NCBI RefSeq assembly: GCF_001654495.1
Contig: NZ_CP015849.1
Location: 1,502,501 to 1,566,500, forward strand
Direction of reading: 5' to 3'
Source: Streptomyces sp. SAT1
GTDB taxonomy: Bacteria > Actinomycetota > Actinomycetes > Streptomycetales > Streptomycetaceae
Length of the DNA stretch: 64,000 nucleotides
The first letter of the stretch is position 1; each line of letters opens with the position of its first letter. Shown piece after piece: positions 42,280-50,272 of the stretch. The translations under genes were made by a program, and so were the position numbers. The notes below the pieces were generated by a model, which saw only the letters and a list, made by a program, of their open reading frames with translations, made no database searches and was not told where the DNA came from.

Positions 42280-43725
42280 CTAGCTTCCGCCGGTGTGCAC
42301 CTGGAAGGCGGCCCTGCGGACGGCCTTGGCCAGAGCGGGGTCCGGGTGCGCGGCGGCGAGGGCGACCAGCACCTGCACGGTGCGCGGGTGCCCCACCGCC
42401 CGCACCTCGTCGAGCAGGGCGGGGACGGTGGGCTGGAGCGCCGACTCCAGGTGCCGGACCAGCATCGGGGCCTCGCCGTGGTCGGCGACGGCCGCGGCGG
42501 TGTCCACCCACAGCCAGGTGGCCTCCTCGCGGGTCAGGACCTCGTGGGCGTCCTCCGGGTCCACGCCGTCGTGCTCGGCCAGCCACAGCAGGGCGTACGG
42601 GCGCAGCGCGGGCTCGTCGAGCACGGCCCGCACCTCGGGTTCGGCGGGGGCTCCGACGACGCGCAGCGCCTCGAAGGCGAGGCCGCGCAGCAGGGCGTCC
42701 TCGCCGCGGGCGGCCCCGAGCAGTTCGGTGATGGCGCTGCCCACGGGACGGGCGGCGAGCCAGGCGCGGTACTCGGCGCGGGCCGCGTTGGGGCGCAGCT
42801 GGGCGCAGCCGCGGAGCATGTCCTCGGCCGCCTGCTCGATGTTGCCCGCGGGGCTCTGGGCGGCGACGCAGATCTGCTCCAGCTTGACCCAGACCGCCCA
42901 GCTGCCCAGCGGGGTGAGCGTGGCCTGTCCTTCGCCGTAGGTGAGCGCTCCCACGGCGCCGAGGGCGCGCAGAGCCCAGTCGAGCAGCGGGGCGAGGGCG
43001 GCCGGGGGCGGCTCCTGCGCCTGTCCCTGTGCCGGTTCTGGTGCCGGTGCCGGTTCTGGTTCGGCTTCTGGTTCCTGTGGCCGCGGGCCGTAGGGGACCT
43101 CGCAGCGTTCGGTGCGCAGCTCGGTCACGCGCTGCTGGAGCAGGTCGAGGAGCTGGTCGACGGGGACCGGACCGGCGGAGAGCTGGAGGAAGGAGAGCAC
43201 CTGCGGCATGGCCGAGACGACCTCGGCGACCGCCGCGGCCTCATGGCCGTCGGGCTCCGGGCAGGCCAGCGACCAGGCGTCGAAGAGGGCGACCCAGCCG
43301 CGCAGCACGGCGCTGTCGTCACGGTCCCAGGCGCGCAGCCGCCAGCCGGGGCGGGCCCTGTCGCCGTGCACCTCGATGAGTCCGGCGAGGCGGGCGGTGT
43401 CCCACTCGGCCCGGACCTGGGCGGCGGTCAGGTCGAGTTCGCCGGCCGCGCGCTCGGCGGTGGCCGGGGAGAGGGTGGCCTTGCCGTCCGCGGTCGCCCC
43501 GGCCCGGCCGGGTCCGAGGGCGGCATCGGCCCAGCGGGCGACACGGGCTGCCCCGGCCAGGCCGGAGCGCGCCATTCTGGCCAGCTCCGCGGGCGCCGGG
43601 GTGCCCTCCGGTGGACGCGGGGCGGGGCGGGGCGGGCGCCGCTGGTTCACGGCTCGGGGGGCGGCGGCCAGGGGTCGTGGGCGGACGAGTCGAAGCCTGG
43701 AGTCGCGCGGGATACGGGACGTCAC
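42280..43725 (-). CDS. Conserved Streptomyces protein of unknown function
   Basis: 481 residues. A basic Pro/Arg-rich N-terminus (RPRPLAAAPRAVNQRRPPRP) precedes an alpha-helical body; the middle has an acidic Pro/Glu linker (PQEPEAEPEPAPAPEPAQG, about 235-255) and the C-terminal half resembles HEAT-like repeats (LRGLAFEALRVVGAPAEPEV, VRAVGHPRTVQVLVALAAAHPD). No catalytic motif. GTG at 43725 is selected (VTSRIPRDSRLRL) with GGAAGA upstream. The IS110 element sits 35-60 bases downstream of its stop and has not disrupted it. Confidence 0.8.
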   Translation of the reverse strand: MTSRIPRDSRLRLVRPRPLAAAPRAVNQRRPPRPAPRPPEGTPAPAELARMARSGLAGAARVARWADAALGPGRAGATADGKATLSPATAERAAGELDLTAAQVRAEWDTARLAGLIEVHGDRARPGWRLRAWDRDDSAVLRGWVALFDAWSLACPEPDGHEAAAVAEVVSAMPQVLSFLQLSAGPVPVDQLLDLLQQRVTELRTERCEVPYGPRPQEPEAEPEPAPAPEPAQGQAQEPPPAALAPLLDWALRALGAVGALTYGEGQATLTPLGSWAVWVKLEQICVAAQSPAGNIEQAAEDMLRGCAQLRPNAARAEYRAWLAARPVGSAITELLGAARGEDALLRGLAFEALRVVGAPAEPEVRAVLDEPALRPYALLWLAEHDGVDPEDAHEVLTREEATWLWVDTAAAVADHGEAPMLVRHLESALQPTVPALLDEVRAVGHPRTVQVLVALAAAHPDPALAKAVRRAAFQVHTGGS

Positions 43726-43942
43726 GGGTGCAGTCTTCCGGTTGACGGTCCGAAAACCCAAACGGAATGTCACGGCGGGCGACGGAGAGGGCCAAGGCAG
43801 ACCTCCGGGACGGCCGCGACACACCGCATTCAGGCCATCCCGCCGCCCCCCAACCGGAACCTCCGGAGAGGGGCGCGGGGCCGGGCGGCGCGGCCCCGGA
43901 CCGTCTCGCCCCGGCCCCGGGTCCCGGCCCCGCCCCGCATCC

Positions 43943-45064
43943 TCACATCAGAGGGGTCAGGAAGCGCCGGAGCGTCTCCTCGTACGCCTCCGGGTCGGCG
44001 TTCCACATGGCGCCGTGGGAGGCGTGCGGGACCGGGCGGAGGGCGACCAGGTTGGGGTGGCCGGCGGCGAGGCGGCGGGATGCCTGCCAGGGGGCGACCT
44101 CGTCGTCGGGGCCGTGGAAGATCAGGGTCGGGACCGTGAGCGGGGCCGGGGTGCCGATGTCGCCGTCGGCGTACAGGCCCGTGCGGCCCTGCGCGGCGCG
44201 CACGGCGAGCGGCAGCAGCGGGCCGGGGGTGTGCCGGGCCCTGGCCAGGGCGCGCAGCGTCGCCTCCCAGTCGAGCACGGGCGAGTCCAGGATCAGTCCG
44301 GAGACCCGCTCGCGCAGCTTCGAGTGGAGGGCGGCGCGCAGCGCCATGGTGGCGCCGGTGGACCAGCCGTGCAGGACGACGCGTTCGGCGCCGTTCCCTA
44401 CGGCGTAGCGGATCGCCGCGTCCAGGTCGCGCCACTCGGTCGCGCCGAGGTGGCTGAGACCGTCCGGGGGGCGGGGGGCGCCGAGGTCGCCGCGGTAGGC
44501 GAGGTCCAGCACCGGGAAGTGCCTGCGGTGCAGAAACTCCATGATGTTCAGCGGGTGCTCGCGGGTGGCGCCCAGGCCGTGCACGGTGATCACCCAGGTC
44601 TCGCGCACCGCGGGCACGAACCAGGCGGGCAGCGGGCCGAGTTCACCGGGCACGTCGACGTCGGCGTACTTCAGGCCGAGGGCCGTGCCGGGGTTGCCGA
44701 CGTGGAGGTTGGGGGTGAGCCAGACCCGGTCGCGGGGGTGCAGCGAGCCGTGGGTGACGCGTTCGAGGCGGCGTACGACGGTGTCGGGCAGGTGCGGCGC
44801 GTCCCGCAGGACGGGACCGACGACCGCGTGCGAGCCGTTGCCTGCCAGGCCGTAGGTGCCGGGGCGCTGCGAGGCCAGGTCCCGGGTGAGGGTGATCTGA
44901 CCGGCGGCCGTGCTGTGCACCGTGAGCCGGGGCTCGGTGGGCAGGGGCCGGCCCGGGGGCGACTTGAGCGCGGCGTCGCTGGCGAGCCGCCCGGCGGCGA
45001 CGCTCGCCGCGCCGGCCGCCAGGGCCGCGGTGACGGCCGCGGCCGCCGCTTTGACTGTGCGCAC
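43943..45064 (-). CDS. Alpha/beta hydrolase
   Basis: 373 residues. The N-terminus (VRTVKAAAAAVTAALAAGAAS) is a hydrophobic anchor or signal; the hydrolase domain starts at about 150 with ETWVITVHGLGATREHP, nucleophile serine in VLHGWSTGATMAL, acid in PTLIFHGPDDEV and histidine in PHASHGAMW. It probably acts at or outside the membrane as an esterase/lipase-type enzyme; substrate unknown. GTG at 45064 follows the usual family N-terminus; ATG at 45124 is an alternative. Confidence 0.9.
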   Translation of the reverse strand: MRTVKAAAAAVTAALAAGAASVAAGRLASDAALKSPPGRPLPTEPRLTVHSTAAGQITLTRDLASQRPGTYGLAGNGSHAVVGPVLRDAPHLPDTVVRRLERVTHGSLHPRDRVWLTPNLHVGNPGTALGLKYADVDVPGELGPLPAWFVPAVRETWVITVHGLGATREHPLNIMEFLHRRHFPVLDLAYRGDLGAPRPPDGLSHLGATEWRDLDAAIRYAVGNGAERVVLHGWSTGATMALRAALHSKLRERVSGLILDSPVLDWEATLRALARARHTPGPLLPLAVRAAQGRTGLYADGDIGTPAPLTVPTLIFHGPDDEVAPWQASRRLAAGHPNLVALRPVPHASHGAMWNADPEAYEETLRRFLTPLM

Positions 45065-45158
45065 GGGTCCAGTGTCCGGGCGTACCGGGTCACCGGCCAG
45101 CGGAAGGTGCGGTCGGGGTGACATGTCCTCGCGAGTTCCAGGAACGGCGGCATTCACC

Positions 45159-45260
45159 CCTGCGAGCCTTCACCGGCCGGTGTTCGCCCGCCCCTGCGAG
45201 TGATCACCGGCCCGTGTCCACCCACCCCGGCGAGCCGTCACCGGCCCGTGCCCCGTGCCC
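45159..45260. repeat. Three tandem 34-bp repeats
   Basis: Units start at 45159, 45193 and 45227 with CCTGCGAG/CCGGCGAG and share TCACCGGCCsGTG. The third copy runs into the last codons of the class II aldolase gene (stop at 45238-45240). Confidence 0.8.
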
Positions 45261-46026
45261 CGCCGCGCTGGCCGTAGCCGCGCAGCCGCTCCGACGCCTG
45301 GGCCAGTTGCTCCGGTGAGAGCAGGGACGGGGTCAGGCCCGGTACCGAGGAGGCGGTCAGCCACAGGCGGCACATCCACTCCAGCTGGGCGGTGCGGTCG
45401 TACGCCTGGTCGAGGGTGGCGCCGTGGGTGAGGGTGCCGTGGTTGCGCAGCAGGCAGCCGGAGCGGCCGTCGAGCGCGGCCAGCACGTGCGCGGCCAGTT
45501 CCTCGGTGCCGTAGGCCGCGTACGGGGCGACGCGCACCGGGCCGCCGAGCGCGCCCGCCATGTAGTGGATCAGCGGCAGCTCGGACACCAGCGTCGAGAC
45601 GGCCGTGGCGTGCACGGCGTGGGTGTGCACGACGGCGCGCGCGTCCGTGGTGCGGTAGACGGCCAGGTGCATGGGGAGTTCGCTGGTCGGGACCAGGGTG
45701 CCCAGCACCTGTCGGCCGTCGAGTGCGACGCCCGTCACATCGTCCGGGGTGAGCCGGTCGTAGGGGACGCCCGACGGGGTGACGAGGACGGTGTCCCCCG
45801 TCCGTACCGACACATTGCCCGAGGTCCCGACGACCAGGCCGTCGGCGACGGTGCGGCGGGCCGTGTCCACCAGGTCCCGCCAGGCGCGGGCCACCTCGTC
45901 CTCGTCCGGCGGCGCCTCCCCCGTCGCCCGGGTCTCGTGTGTCTCCCGTGCCCCCTGGTGCTCCTGAGTCCCGCGCGTGCCGCTCGCGCGTCCGGTGTGC
46001 CCGGTCTCCCGCCGTCGTTCAGCCAT
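45238..46026 (-). CDS. Class II aldolase/adducin-family protein
   Basis: 262 residues. After a hydrophilic low-complexity N-terminus (1-40), the aldolase domain shows VVGTSGNVSVR (phosphate loop), TSELPMHLAVYR with catalytic Glu, zinc ligands HTHAVHA and the later His in LLRNHGTLTHG. It resembles L-fuculose-phosphate aldolase or methylthioribulose-phosphate dehydratase relatives; the exact sugar phosphate is not clear. CAGGAT six bases before the ATG suggests leaderless transcription. Confidence 0.9.
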   Translation of the reverse strand: MAERRRETGHTGRASGTRGTQEHQGARETHETRATGEAPPDEDEVARAWRDLVDTARRTVADGLVVGTSGNVSVRTGDTVLVTPSGVPYDRLTPDDVTGVALDGRQVLGTLVPTSELPMHLAVYRTTDARAVVHTHAVHATAVSTLVSELPLIHYMAGALGGPVRVAPYAAYGTEELAAHVLAALDGRSGCLLRNHGTLTHGATLDQAYDRTAQLEWMCRLWLTASSVPGLTPSLLSPEQLAQASERLRGYGQRGGARGTGR

Positions 46027-46124
46027 GCGGCGATCCTGCCAGCCCGGCGGGGGTCCGGACCGGAAGCGGATCTCCCGGAAGTGGGAGACAAGCCACAGGT
46101 TCGGACACCACTGCGACCGTCCCA

Positions 46125-46146
46125 GTTCATCTTCCGTTCACCCGGG
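46125..46146 (+). promoter_or_regulatory. PHO box (PhoP-binding direct repeats)
   Basis: GTTCATCTTCC (46125-46135) and GTTCACCCGGG (46136-46146) are two adjoining 11-base units fitting the Streptomyces PhoP repeat GTTCAyyyrsG; a weaker GTTCGACGAGC follows at 46155 and GTTCGGACACC precedes at about 46099. The boxes lie just upstream of the -10 TACGTT (46152-46157), so phosphate starvation should activate the transporter gene through PhoR-PhoP. Confidence 0.8.
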
Positions 46147-46167
46147 TTACCTACGTTCGACGAGCCA

Positions 46168-46194
46168 ATGACGCTCGAACGATTGCCTGGGTAA
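46168..46194 (+). CDS. Eight-codon leader ORF fused to the phosphate transporter start
   Basis: ATG ACG CTC ... GGG TAA encodes MTLERLPG; its TAA is immediately followed by the transporter ATG (TAAATG). The -10 TACGTT ends ten bases before this ATG, so the message would start at or next to it. Because the transporter itself has only a weak ribosome site, re-initiation after this mini-ORF is plausible. Confidence 0.5.
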   Translation: MTLERLPG

Positions 46195-47505
46195 ATGGAA
46201 AGCTTCTCGCTGATCCTCGCGATTGTGGTGGTAACCGCACTCGCGTTTGATTTCACGAACGGTTTCCACGACACCGCCAACGCGATGGCCACCACCATCT
46301 CCACCGGCGCACTCAAGCCCAAGGTCGCGGTGGCCATGTCCGCCGCGCTGAACCTGGTGGGCGCGTTCCTCTCCGTGGAGGTCGCCAACACGATCTCCAA
46401 GGGTCTCGTCGACGAGACCGGCATCCGTCCCGAGGTCATCTTCGCCGCCCTGGTCGGCGCGATCCTCTGGAATCTGCTGACCTGGCTGGTCGGGCTCCCG
46501 TCCAGTTCCTCGCACGCCCTGCTGGGCGGTCTGATCGGCGCCACCATCGCCTCGGCCGGCGTCGGTGCGGTGCACGGCGACGTCCTGGTCACCAAGGTCA
46601 TGATCCCGGCGGTCGCCGCGCCGGTCGTCGCGGGCGTCGCCGCGGTGGTCGCGACCCGGCTGTCGTACAGGATCGGCGCGAAGACGGACGGCAGGGCCGC
46701 CGAGAAGGGCCACCGGGTCGGGCAGATCGCCTCCGCGGGCCTGGTCTCGCTGGCGCACGGCACCAACGACGCGCAGAAGACGATGGGCATCATCACCCTC
46801 GCCCTGATCGCCGGCGGTGCCGTCTCCCCCGGCGCCAACCCTCCCACCTGGGTGATCCTCTCCGCGGGTCTGGCCATCGCGCTCGGCACCTACATCGGCG
46901 GCTGGCGCATCATCCGCACCATGGGCACGGGCCTGACCGACCTCCGGCCGCAGCAGGGCTTCGCCGCCCAGACCAGCTCGGCCGCGGCCATCCTGGCCTC
47001 CTCCCACCTGGGCTTCTCGCTCTCCACCACGCATGTCGTCTCCGGCTCGGTGATGGGTGCGGGCCTGGGCCGCAAGGGCGGCGTGGTCCGCTGGTCCACC
47101 GCGGGCCGCATGGCCGTCGCCTGGGTGCTGACGCTGCCGGCCGCCGCGGTGGTCGGCGCGGGCGCCGAGGCCGTCACCGGCCTGGGTGACTGGGGCACCG
47201 CGCTGGTCGCCGTGTTCCTGGTGGCCGCGAGCTTCGCGATCTGGAAGATCTCCCGCCGCCAGGTCGTCGACCACACCAACGTCAACGCGACCGAGCCCGC
47301 CGCCGGGGAACCGGCCGGCGTGGTGACCCAGGCGATCGCCGCGGTGGCCCCGCCCCCGGCCGCGGCACCGGCGGCGCCCCTGGCGGGCGCGGCGGCGGCC
47401 GACGGCCTCATGGCCACCATCCCCGCCCCGGCGCCCGTCCCCGTCCTCGACCCGAGCCCGGTCGCGGCCCCGGCGGCGGCCACCCCGCCCGCCGCCGCCG
47501 TCTGA
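46195..47505 (+). CDS. pitH2: PiT-family low-affinity phosphate transporter
   Basis: 436 residues, about ten membrane helices. The two inverted PiT signatures are clear: FDFTNGFHDTANAMATTIS near residue 18 and GLVSLAHGTNDAQKTMGII near 185, with GLPSSSSHALLGGLIG between. The last 80 residues are an Ala/Pro-rich tail. Proton- or metal-phosphate symport across the membrane. PHO boxes upstream match the PhoP-controlled pitH2 of S. coelicolor. A 73-residue membrane protein follows, then an intrinsic terminator. Confidence 0.94.
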   Translation: MESFSLILAIVVVTALAFDFTNGFHDTANAMATTISTGALKPKVAVAMSAALNLVGAFLSVEVANTISKGLVDETGIRPEVIFAALVGAILWNLLTWLVGLPSSSSHALLGGLIGATIASAGVGAVHGDVLVTKVMIPAVAAPVVAGVAAVVATRLSYRIGAKTDGRAAEKGHRVGQIASAGLVSLAHGTNDAQKTMGIITLALIAGGAVSPGANPPTWVILSAGLAIALGTYIGGWRIIRTMGTGLTDLRPQQGFAAQTSSAAAILASSHLGFSLSTTHVVSGSVMGAGLGRKGGVVRWSTAGRMAVAWVLTLPAAAVVGAGAEAVTGLGDWGTALVAVFLVAASFAIWKISRRQVVDHTNVNATEPAAGEPAGVVTQAIAAVAPPPAAAPAAPLAGAAAADGLMATIPAPAPVPVLDPSPVAAPAAATPPAAAV

Positions 47506-47551
47506 CCGCGCGCCCCACCCGGCTCCCGAGAATCAAGAAAGCAGCTCCGAC

Positions 47552-47773
47552 ATGAAGATCGACTGGGCGGCCCTCGGTTCCGTCTTCGGCGTCAGCCTCG
47601 TGGCCACCGTCGGCCTGGTGGTCCTGTTCACCCTCGGCATCGCGGGCCTGTCCCGCCGCGAGGCCGCGTCGACCCGCGGCGAGTCGGCCGTCGCCGCCAC
47701 CGCCGGTGCCTATGCGTGCTTCGCGCTGTGTGCGGCGGCTGTCGCCTACGGAATTTCCCTGATTCTGGGCTGA
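47552..47773 (+). CDS. Small membrane protein downstream of pit
   Basis: 73 residues with two membrane helices (FGVSLVATVGLVVLFTLGIAGL and AYACFALCAAAVAYGISLIL) separated by a basic loop with SRREAASTRGE. It lies 46 bases after the transporter stop and before the operon terminator, with GAAAGCAG upstream, so it probably is co-expressed and may assist phosphate transport. Similar proteins follow pit genes in other Streptomyces, as I recall. Confidence 0.85.
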   Translation: MKIDWAALGSVFGVSLVATVGLVVLFTLGIAGLSRREAASTRGESAVAATAGAYACFALCAAAVAYGISLILG

Positions 47774-47824
47774 CCACAGGAAGCCCTGCGGCCACTCAGC
47801 CCCCGGCCACACCGACCGCATCAA

Positions 47825-47862
47825 CCCCCGTGAGTCGTTCTATGACGCTTACGGGGGTTTTT
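47825..47862 (+). terminator. Intrinsic terminator of the pit operon
   Basis: CCCCCGT (47825-47831) pairs with ACGGGGG (47851-47857), with additional imperfect pairing inside, followed by TTTTT. Confidence 0.92.
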
Positions 47863-48018
47863 GCTGCCTTCGACCCCTCTTCGCGACCTCACCGAAAGGA
47901 CACATGTCATACTGACAGAGGCTGGTCGCCGAGGTCTAAGTCACCTACTCTAGTGGGTAGTTAACTGTTCGATGGTGGCAGCCCGACAAGTCAACGCCGA
48001 CATGTGGCAGGGAGCACC

Positions 48019-48876
48019 ATGCCAAGAGACATCGATCCGAGCCTCAACCGACGCAGGCTGCGAATCGAACTGCGCAAGGCACGCGAGAACGCCGGGTTGA
48101 CCCAGCGGGACGCAACGAAGGCCCTCGAATGGTCGCTCTCCAAACTGATCAGGATCGAGGCCGGGACGGTCAGTCTCGGGGTCACGGACCTGCGGGCCCT
48201 GCTCCAGTTGTACGAGGTCACGGACGCCGCTCTGGTCGCGGAGCTGGAGGACGCGGCACGCGGCTCGAAAGGACAGTCATGGTGGGCGCAGTACAGCGAC
48301 GTGGTGTCGCCCCAGTACGCCTTGTACCTGGGGTACGAGGGGTCGGCGGACACGATCCGCATGTACAACCCGACCATCCTGCCGGGGCTCGTGCAGACGG
48401 AGGACTACGCCACGGCGCTGGTGTCGGCGCTGAGCCCCGAGTCGCTGCTGCGCCAGCAGGTGGACCTCCGGCTCTCCCGGCAGGAGCGGTTCTTCGACGG
48501 GAGCGACGGTCCCCGGATCGACATCGTCCTGGACGAGGCGGCCGTGCGGCGGCAGGTCGGCGGACCCGCCGTGATGCGACGGCAGATCGATCATCTGCTG
48601 TCCCTCACGGAGCACCCGCGCACCAATCTGCGGGTGCTGCCGTTCTCCGCCGGGGCGCACTTCAGCGTCGCGACGCCGTTCATCCTGCTCAGCTTCCGCG
48701 ACGACGACGACCTGCTCTACGTGGAGGGACCAGGAGGCGGCTTGTCGAGCCGCGATGATCTGGCCCTGATGGCCCGCTACCAGGAGTGCTTCGAGGAGAT
48801 CAGCGCCATCGCGTACGAGGGCGACCGGATGACCGACCTGCTCGGCGCGGTCAGAGAGAGCCTGGACAACAGCTGA
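48019..48876 (+). CDS. XRE-family regulator with DUF5753
   Basis: 285 residues. HTH domain about 8-65 (RLRIELRKARENAGLTQRDA, EWSLSKLIRIEAGTVSLG); DUF5753 from about 95 (YNPTILPGLVQTEDYATAL; RLSRQERFF; RRQIDHLLSLTEHPRTNLRVLPF). This family controls development or antibiotic genes in Streptomyces (WhiJ-like) with small DUF397 partners; a DUF397 gene lies 780 bases away on the opposite strand. GGGAG is placed just before the ATG at 48019; an upstream GTG at 48004 is less likely. Confidence 0.93.
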   Translation: MPRDIDPSLNRRRLRIELRKARENAGLTQRDATKALEWSLSKLIRIEAGTVSLGVTDLRALLQLYEVTDAALVAELEDAARGSKGQSWWAQYSDVVSPQYALYLGYEGSADTIRMYNPTILPGLVQTEDYATALVSALSPESLLRQQVDLRLSRQERFFDGSDGPRIDIVLDEAAVRRQVGGPAVMRRQIDHLLSLTEHPRTNLRVLPFSAGAHFSVATPFILLSFRDDDDLLYVEGPGGGLSSRDDLALMARYQECFEEISAIAYEGDRMTDLLGAVRESLDNS

Positions 48877-48922
48877 CCCCGGGACGGGACGACGACCCGG
48901 GCGGGAACGGGGTGGGAGGACC

Positions 48923-49387
48923 ATGGCGGTCTTCGGAATACGAACGTGGTGGCAGCGCCTGCGTACGGGGGGCGCCGAGCCGGAGAACGCTGCTCCACTC
49001 GACGACAACACCGTCAAGGTCGAGGCGATCAAGCAGCCCGAGTGGCTTCAGCGGCTGATCGAGCTGGAGAACGCCCGGGTCTCCAACGAGATCCGACTGC
49101 TGTCCGCCCGCATGCTGGTGGCCACGGCGTGCGCGAGCGTCCTCCTGCTGAGCATCGCCGTGGCCACCCGGGTCACTCCCGCCGTTCCGTTCGCGGCGGC
49201 CACCCCGCTGACCACCACGGTCACCGGGGCGGCCGGCGCGGCGGTCCTCACGGCGCTCGGCGCCACCGTGGGCAGAGCGCTGCGTCGGCGCTCCGGTGCC
49301 GCCGTGCCCGGCGGGGTCAGCGAGGGGGCTCGCCCCGGGGCTGAACCGTCTCAAGGGCCCGGTTCAGGACCCTCAGCCGCTCCGTGA
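48923..49387 (+). CDS. Hypothetical membrane protein
   Basis: 154 residues. A cytoplasmic N-terminal part (to about 60) with an amphipathic helix (PEWLQRLIELENARVSNEIRL), then two membrane helices (MLVATACASVLLLSIAVATR and TTTVTGAAGAAVLTALGATVG) and a Pro/Gly-rich tail. It lies 46 bases after the DUF5753 regulator with GGTGGGAGG before its ATG, so the two are probably co-transcribed. Its 3' end overlaps the convergent 49317-49628 gene by 71 bases. Function unknown. Confidence 0.72.
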   Translation: MAVFGIRTWWQRLRTGGAEPENAAPLDDNTVKVEAIKQPEWLQRLIELENARVSNEIRLLSARMLVATACASVLLLSIAVATRVTPAVPFAAATPLTTTVTGAAGAAVLTALGATVGRALRRRSGAAVPGGVSEGARPGAEPSQGPGSGPSAAP

Positions 49388-49628
49388 GCGGGGTGAGCCC
49401 CCACCACAGTCCGCCGCCGACGGCCACCAGCGCGGTGACCAGCAGCCAGACCACGCCGCGCGCCGCGCCGTCCGGTACGAGCAGCGCCGCCAGCGCGCCG
49501 GCCCCCACCGCGAGGATCCCCGTGGCCGAGGAGAAGAGGATCAGCGGGAGCGCCGCGGACGTCCGGTTCTCCATGGTTCCGTCGCGGTTTCCCACCGCCG
49601 ACGCCGTTCCGTCAGCTCGGTCCCGCAT
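49317..49628 (-). CDS. Hypothetical membrane protein
   Basis: 103 residues, two membrane helices (LPLILFSSATGILAVGAGAL and GVVWLLVTALVAVGGGLWWG) and a basic C-terminal segment (LTERLRVLNRALETVQPRG). GGGAGG eight bases before the ATG. It follows the DUF397 gene by 28 bases on the minus strand, so they form a small operon. Its tail overlaps the opposite-strand gene in antisense. Function unknown. Confidence 0.7.
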   Translation of the reverse strand: MRDRADGTASAVGNRDGTMENRTSAALPLILFSSATGILAVGAGALAALLVPDGAARGVVWLLVTALVAVGGGLWWGLTPLTERLRVLNRALETVQPRGEPPR

Positions 49629-49655
49629 AGGTGCACCTCCCGTCCCCCGGGGCGA

Positions 49656-49874
49656 TCACGAGCCGCCCGCTTCCGGGTTCACCAGCCCCGCCAGAAAACC
49701 ACACCACGCCGTACGGCGAAAGGCGAGCACGGGCCCGCTCGCGCCGTCCACCGGCCGCTTCGAGTCGCCCACGAGCACACGGCCCTGCTCCCAAGCGGCC
49801 TCCACGCACTCTCCGCCGCTCGCCGAGTAGCTGCTCCTGACCCAAGCGCGCCCCGTCGGCTCCCTGCCTGCCAA
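49656..49874 (-). CDS. DUF397 protein
   Basis: 72 residues with the DUF397 pattern: WVRSSYSASGGECVEAA, then VLVGDSKRPVDGASGPVLAF and RTAWCGFLAGL. Starts at TTG: AAGGAGG six bases upstream, and no ATG/GTG in this frame fits. DUF397 proteins pair with XRE-DUF5753 regulators, here 48019-48876; separate promoters on opposite strands distinguish this arrangement from the usual adjacent pair. Confidence 0.88.
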   Translation of the reverse strand: MAGREPTGRAWVRSSYSASGGECVEAAWEQGRVLVGDSKRPVDGASGPVLAFRRTAWCGFLAGLVNPEAGGS

Positions 49875-49917
49875 CGCCCACCTCCTTCAGCCCCCATGGG
49901 TGTTCATGACAGGAGTC

Positions 49918-49939
49918 TTCCCGGCTTCCATGCCGGGAA
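49918..49939. promoter_or_regulatory. Inverted repeat upstream of the DUF397 gene
   Basis: TTCCCGGC-TTCCAT-GCCGGGAA, perfect eight-base arms, 44-65 bases before the DUF397 start. A candidate operator, possibly for the XRE regulator. Confidence 0.5.
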
Positions 49940-50029
49940 AGAGGCCAAAAGGAGCCGTTTCAAGTCCGCGGGCCCAGGCCGGGGATATGAGCCTCGGCAC
50001 ACCACCCCGCCGCAGGTCAACGGCAAGTT

Positions 50030-50185
50030 GACGGCTGTTCCGGGGCCGTGGTGGACTTCCGGGGCCATGTACGGCGGCAGAAGAGGAAGCCGGTGCGAAT
50101 CCGGCGCGGTCCCGCCACTGTCACCGGGGAGGAACATCCCCCGGGAGCCAGGAACTCTCGCCGCCGGTCACGTCGAACCAGGGCG
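50030..50185 (+). ncRNA. Cobalamin riboswitch
   Basis: Contains the diagnostic core: GAAGCCGGTGCGAATCCGGC (50086-50105), GCGGTCCCGCCACTGT to 50121, and the B12 box GAGCCAGGAACTCTCGCC (50145-50162), placed before the cob operon. Binding adenosylcobalamin should repress the downstream genes. The outer limits are approximate. Confidence 0.95.
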
Positions 50186-50212
50186 CGGACACCCTGAGTG
50201 AGGACCATCGCC

Positions 50213-50272
50213 ATGCGCGGCTGCCGACCGAGGTTCATCAGCGATTCCCTGACCGACCCCGCGGCCGGCTGA
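50213..50272 (+). CDS. 19-codon ORF between riboswitch and cobD
   Basis: ATG-TGA encoding MRGCRPRFISDSLTDPAAG, with GAGG nine bases upstream and its stop five bases before the cobD ATG. It may be a translated leader that couples riboswitch control to cobD, or chance. No homologue is known to me. Confidence 0.35.
   Translation: MRGCRPRFISDSLTDPAAG

Noticed and set aside
48001..48018. GTG at 48004 as the start of the DUF5753 regulator
   Set aside because: It would translate the GGGAG ribosome site that serves the ATG at 48019.
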